Source of the DNA: Chloroflexota bacterium
GTDB taxonomy: Bacteria; Chloroflexota; Anaerolineae; Anaerolineales; Anaerolineaceae
DNA: 34,995 nucleotides
Direction: 5' to 3'
Assembly (NCBI GenBank): GCA_012729755.1
Contig: JAAYCN010000097.1
Span: 1-34,995 of the forward strand
Shown here: one piece after another, positions 32,332 to 34,995 of the stretch
Numbering within the stretch: position 1 is the stretch's first letter
How the letters are laid out: each line of letters opens with the position of its first letter
Position numbers and translations under genes: made by a program
The notes under the pieces: model-generated
Databases searched by the model: none
What the model saw: only the letters and a program-made list of their open reading frames with translations
Told to the model about the DNA's origin: nothing

Positions 32332-34056
32332 ATGGAAAGAACTGTTCCCGTCAGAGCGTCAGAAGAAATCGAACTCTACCTGCGTACCATCTATTCATTG
32401 ATCCGCTCAAGCAATGAAGTTCATATTCGCTCACTTGAAGAAGTACACAGCGGCATGAACTCTTCCCTGCATACTCATTCACGCGAAGCCAAACCGGATA
32501 TTTCCGCGCTGACATACGCGCTGCTGCGCCTGCCTGAACAGATCATGCGAGTCAATCGTGTCATTTTAGGCCAGTCCGCGGCTACCTTCGCCCAGCATAA
32601 TATCGGCGAAGTCGAAACCTGGCAGCAAGTCAGCGCGCGGGCGCGCCGGCGCAAATGTTATTTTGATGGCCACGACCGGCTGGTTTGCTTCATCGCCTCG
32701 CGTTCTGATATTGATGATGTCATCCCCACCCTGACCGCGCTGCAAATCGAGTGGAACAAATTCCATTTGGTCTTACAGGGCTTGCCCGCAGAAGTTTTCC
32801 AATCCGCCCGACCGGGCAACCAGCCCTTTGAGTTGCTCTGTCAAAAGCTCGGATTGGTGGAGAATGAACTTGCCCGCCTTTATGGCGCCCTCGGCAGCAA
32901 ATTTGGAGAGGTGATGAACGCTTTCGCTTCCCGGCGCAGCGATCTCAGGATCCAGGTTTTGAACGGCTCCCTGAACGATTATCGCCATGCGACTGAAAAC
33001 TGGTGGCAAAACCTCGAAAGCCAGTTTCCGGGCCTGAAGAACCGTCCGGTTTATTTCGTCTCTTCCAATACCCATAGCCTGCCGAATCTGGTGACCAGTT
33101 TTGGCATGACCCAAAAGGATAAATTGATTGAGTTTATCCATCAGGAAGACCAGGCAGCCTTACTGGGAGAATGGGAAGAAATTAGAGAACAGACGAGCCC
33201 ATCCAATCAGGCAAATTTCTTTAATTATGTCCTTAAGAAATACCAGGCGACCCCTGCTGGAACTCACCTGATCAACAAACAGCAGGTTTTTGAGAATGAG
33301 CACGGTATCTACCGCTTTCCAAGCGTGCATTCTTTTGAACTTGAGTGCGACATCATTGATCTCGCCAAACTCGATCCGTCAGTGTTTGACTCCCGTCTTT
33401 TGCTCGGGAATGATGATCAGGATGCCTGTCTGGATTGTCTTCGCCAAAGCGACGCTCTCATCATCAATATCGATTATCCGCTCGGCGCGGCTGCGTATAA
33501 CTTGCTGACAAAAATTGCCGAGAACGTTTCACATATTATCGGCATTTATGTAATGGGAAAAGCGGCCAGTTTGAATGGCGTTGTGGGCGATGTGATCATT
33601 CCAAATGTGGTCTATGATGAACATTCCCGCAACACCTACCTGTTCAACAATAATTTTGCCGCGAGCGATGTCGCCCGCTTCTTAACCTTTGGAACTGTTC
33701 TTGATAACCAAAAAGCGGTCAGTGTGCTTGGCACATTCCTTCAAAACTCAAATATCATGGATGTCATCTACCGCGAAGGGTATACCGATATTGAAATGGA
33801 AGCCGGCCCATACCTGTCCGCGGTGTATGAGCTTTTTCGTCCTCAACGCCACCCCGTCAATGAGATTGTCGATCTGCACAAATTGCCATTCGATCTGGGT
33901 ATTTTGCATTATGTTTCAGACACGCCGTTCTCAAAGGGAAAAAATTTGGGCGCCGGAACCATGTCCTATTTTGGCATGGATTCAACTTACGCTGTATCGC
34001 TGAGCATTTTAAGACGGATCTTCGAGATCGAAACTATGCGCTTAAAGCGCAAGTAA
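32332..34056 (+). CDS. Unknown protein with nucleoside-phosphorylase-like C-terminal region
   Basis: 574 residues; I do not recognise a named family with confidence. The start is ATG at 32332, 6 nt after GAAAGG; the TTG six codons upstream is less likely. Residues 1-330 are helix-rich and soluble, with no signal peptide or membrane segment. From about 335 the sequence alternates strands and helices: ALIINIDYPLGAAAYNLL (375-392), HIIGIYVMGKAASLNG (401-416), GDVIIPNVVYDEHSRNTY (419-436) and DIEMEAGPYLSAVYE (486-500). The GD.IIP and EMEA motifs resemble the purine nucleoside phosphorylase/MTA nucleosidase superfamily, whose EMEA Glu contacts ribose. A nucleoside- or nucleotide-binding role is inferred only. 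It stands alone, next to decayed mobile DNA. Confidence 0.6.
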   Translation: MERTVPVRASEEIELYLRTIYSLIRSSNEVHIRSLEEVHSGMNSSLHTHSREAKPDISALTYALLRLPEQIMRVNRVILGQSAATFAQHNIGEVETWQQVSARARRRKCYFDGHDRLVCFIASRSDIDDVIPTLTALQIEWNKFHLVLQGLPAEVFQSARPGNQPFELLCQKLGLVENELARLYGALGSKFGEVMNAFASRRSDLRIQVLNGSLNDYRHATENWWQNLESQFPGLKNRPVYFVSSNTHSLPNLVTSFGMTQKDKLIEFIHQEDQAALLGEWEEIREQTSPSNQANFFNYVLKKYQATPAGTHLINKQQVFENEHGIYRFPSVHSFELECDIIDLAKLDPSVFDSRLLLGNDDQDACLDCLRQSDALIINIDYPLGAAAYNLLTKIAENVSHIIGIYVMGKAASLNGVVGDVIIPNVVYDEHSRNTYLFNNNFAASDVARFLTFGTVLDNQKAVSVLGTFLQNSNIMDVIYREGYTDIEMEAGPYLSAVYELFRPQRHPVNEIVDLHKLPFDLGILHYVSDTPFSKGKNLGAGTMSYFGMDSTYAVSLSILRRIFEIETMRLKRK

Positions 34057-34064
34057 TGCGTTGT

Positions 34065-34469
34065 CAAAAGCAGCTGGCAAGAAAAAACAAAAGCTGATAC
34101 GGGACAACATCGCCATCGCCATAAATCGTGAAAGCGACAAGGCCTTGGTGGATATTGATGATAAGTGACGGAGGATCTACAAACAGAACTATTGAAGCTG
34201 GCTCCTTCTAATGCGGATTATAAGGAAGTCTGCGACGAGGTTCACCGCCTGTGTTACCAGAAGTAGAAATTTCAGGTTGAAAACGCCAACCGAGATGAAC
34301 TTAAAAAACGCATTACAGATATGAGTGCATTCCTATGGGAACAGCCCACCACTATTACCGAATATGACAAGCAGCTTTTATCCGGCGATTGATTGAAAAG
34401 GTCACCGTATACGAGGACTAATTTGCTATGGAATTCAAGTCTGAATCGACAGTGGATGTAAATGAATAA
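34065..34469 (+). pseudogene. Remnant of a large serine recombinase (C-terminal part)
   Basis: No intact frame, but translation across frames recovers a recombinase C-terminus. In order: LIRDNIAIAINRESDKALVD, then after a frameshift EDLQTELLKLAPSNADYKEV, an in-frame stop (after LCYQK), FQVENANRDELKKRITDM, LWEQPTTITEYDKQL, another frameshift, RRLIEKVTVYED, a stop, and EFKSESTVDVNE. This coiled-coil plus LIEKVTVYED end is typical of recombinases (DUF4368 type) from Firmicutes conjugative and mobilisable elements. At least two frameshifts and two internal stops show it is dead. The N-terminal resolvase domain is missing. It begins 8 bp after the preceding stop codon, marking an old insertion or deletion junction. 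Confidence 0.8.
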
Positions 34470-34531
34470 TAAGATGAATAGTAAGCAAGGCACTCTCGCA
34501 ATTGCGATGCAGGAAATCTTTTACAGGTTCA

Positions 34532-34995
34532 CTATTCCAATTGTTTAAAAATTAGGCAGCAAAGGTATGTCAAATAAGGAGACGGCACTCTCTTCTGTCC
34601 AAAATCCCAATCTTTCAATTTCTGGTATGCTGATTCAGGCGTGAAAAGACCCTCCTTATCTTGCTTGTCTTTTATATGTTTAATCATTTCAAGAAAACGC
34701 GGGTCTTCACGCACAAACTCGTATTTGCTAAGAACTCCGGCTACGCTGACAATATCATACCAGCACGACGGTGCTTTCATCTTACGGAAGTCCGTGCCCA
34801 TGTAGAACATGTATGGATGCTGACTATGGCTGTCTTCCCACAGATTCAGCAACGCTTTTACAGAGGAAGTGGCAAGCTGGGAATCCCTATATTCTGGGAT
34901 ATACGACAGTAAATCGGTCATGATCAGCGTCGCATATGGGCAACAGTCATCCTTTTTCCCCGGACCGTGAAACTTGCCCAGCTCGGGAGACACGG
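34532..34995 (-). CDS. Unrecognised protein, C-terminal part (cut by window edge)
   Basis: About 154 codons are visible; the frame is open to the window end, so the true start lies outside (a GTG at 34993 could be read as a start but is probably internal). I do not recognise the family. Seen: a Cys-rich CCPYATLIMTDLLSYIPEY, SSVKALLNLWEDS, SCWYDIVSVAGVLSKYEF and SPYLTYLCCLIFKQL. The repeated pattern of short helices with aromatic and Trp/Tyr positions suggests an alpha/alpha-toroid of the squalene-cyclase/prenyltransferase type, but this is a weak inference. It lies 62 bp from the dead recombinase on the opposite strand and may belong to the same imported segment. Confidence 0.5.
   Translation of the reverse strand, partial: VSPELGKFHGPGKKDDCCPYATLIMTDLLSYIPEYRDSQLATSSVKALLNLWEDSHSQHPYMFYMGTDFRKMKAPSCWYDIVSVAGVLSKYEFVREDPRFLEMIKHIKDKQDKEGLFTPESAYQKLKDWDFGQKRVPSPYLTYLCCLIFKQLE

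Noticed and set aside
1-34995. CRISPR arrays, tRNA or rRNA genes.
   Set aside because: No regularly spaced repeats or recognisable RNA-gene sequences were seen; intergenic space is very limited.

Overview
The window (about 50% G+C by eye) looks like the chromosome of a Chloroflexota bacterium, probably an anaerobic Anaerolineae-type organism. This is inferred from gene content: molybdenum hydroxylases, coenzyme F420 biosynthesis, methylmalonyl-CoA mutase split from its B12 domain, a RodZ-like protein with proline/threonine-rich tails, and MurJ. There are 32 protein genes (one cut by the right edge), one recombinase pseudogene, and no rRNA, tRNA or CRISPR array that I can see.

Region 1 (122-18144, minus strand) is one long run of 16 genes, mostly overlapping or separated by a few bases, read from 18144 downwards. 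In transcription order: methylmalonyl-CoA mutase catalytic subunit, methylmalonyl-CoA epimerase, an SsnA-type aminohydrolase, F420:NADP oxidoreductase, CofE, CofD, CofC, an F420-type luciferase-like oxidoreductase, a hotdog thioesterase, a degenerate FAD-subunit homologue, a 2Fe-2S/molybdopterin fusion hydroxylase, a CBS-type inorganic pyrophosphatase, XdhC, an FAD/2Fe-2S fusion subunit, a second molybdopterin subunit and MocA. It combines making and using F420, maturing the molybdenum cofactor, and two molybdenum hydroxylases with a putative aminohydrolase. That suggests catabolism of purines or other N-heterocycles linked to a deazaflavin redox pool. The substrate is not readable from sequence.

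Region 2 (18145-24337) holds housekeeping genes: a divergent promoter region, bL9 with its terminator, a RodZ-like protein with two HTH domains, RimO, then on the minus strand MurJ and a membrane-anchored TPR-like protein.

Region 3 (24338-32234) is the most interesting part. Five overlapping plus-strand genes encode a divergent RsmI-like methyltransferase, a divergent tRNA-guanine transglycosylase, two tandem homologues of the aminoglycoside-resistance 16S rRNA G1405-N7 methyltransferases (ArmA/RmtB/FmrO family) and an RsmF/RsmB-type m5C methyltransferase. Close by are RsmE (U1498), a canonical RsmI (C1402), a queuosine-precursor transporter (YhhQ) and, upstream, RimO (uS12). The known targets of these families (C1402, G1405, C1407, U1498, uS12 and tRNA wobble base 34) converge on the ribosomal decoding site. 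I propose a decoding-centre modification island, with a possible role in intrinsic aminoglycoside tolerance or translation tuning. A type II pantothenate kinase sits beside rsmE.

Region 4 (32332-34995) has a 574-residue protein of unknown function with a nucleoside-phosphorylase-like C-terminus. A decayed large serine recombinase (Firmicutes-like C-terminus) follows directly, then the 3' part of an unrecognised gene running off the right edge.
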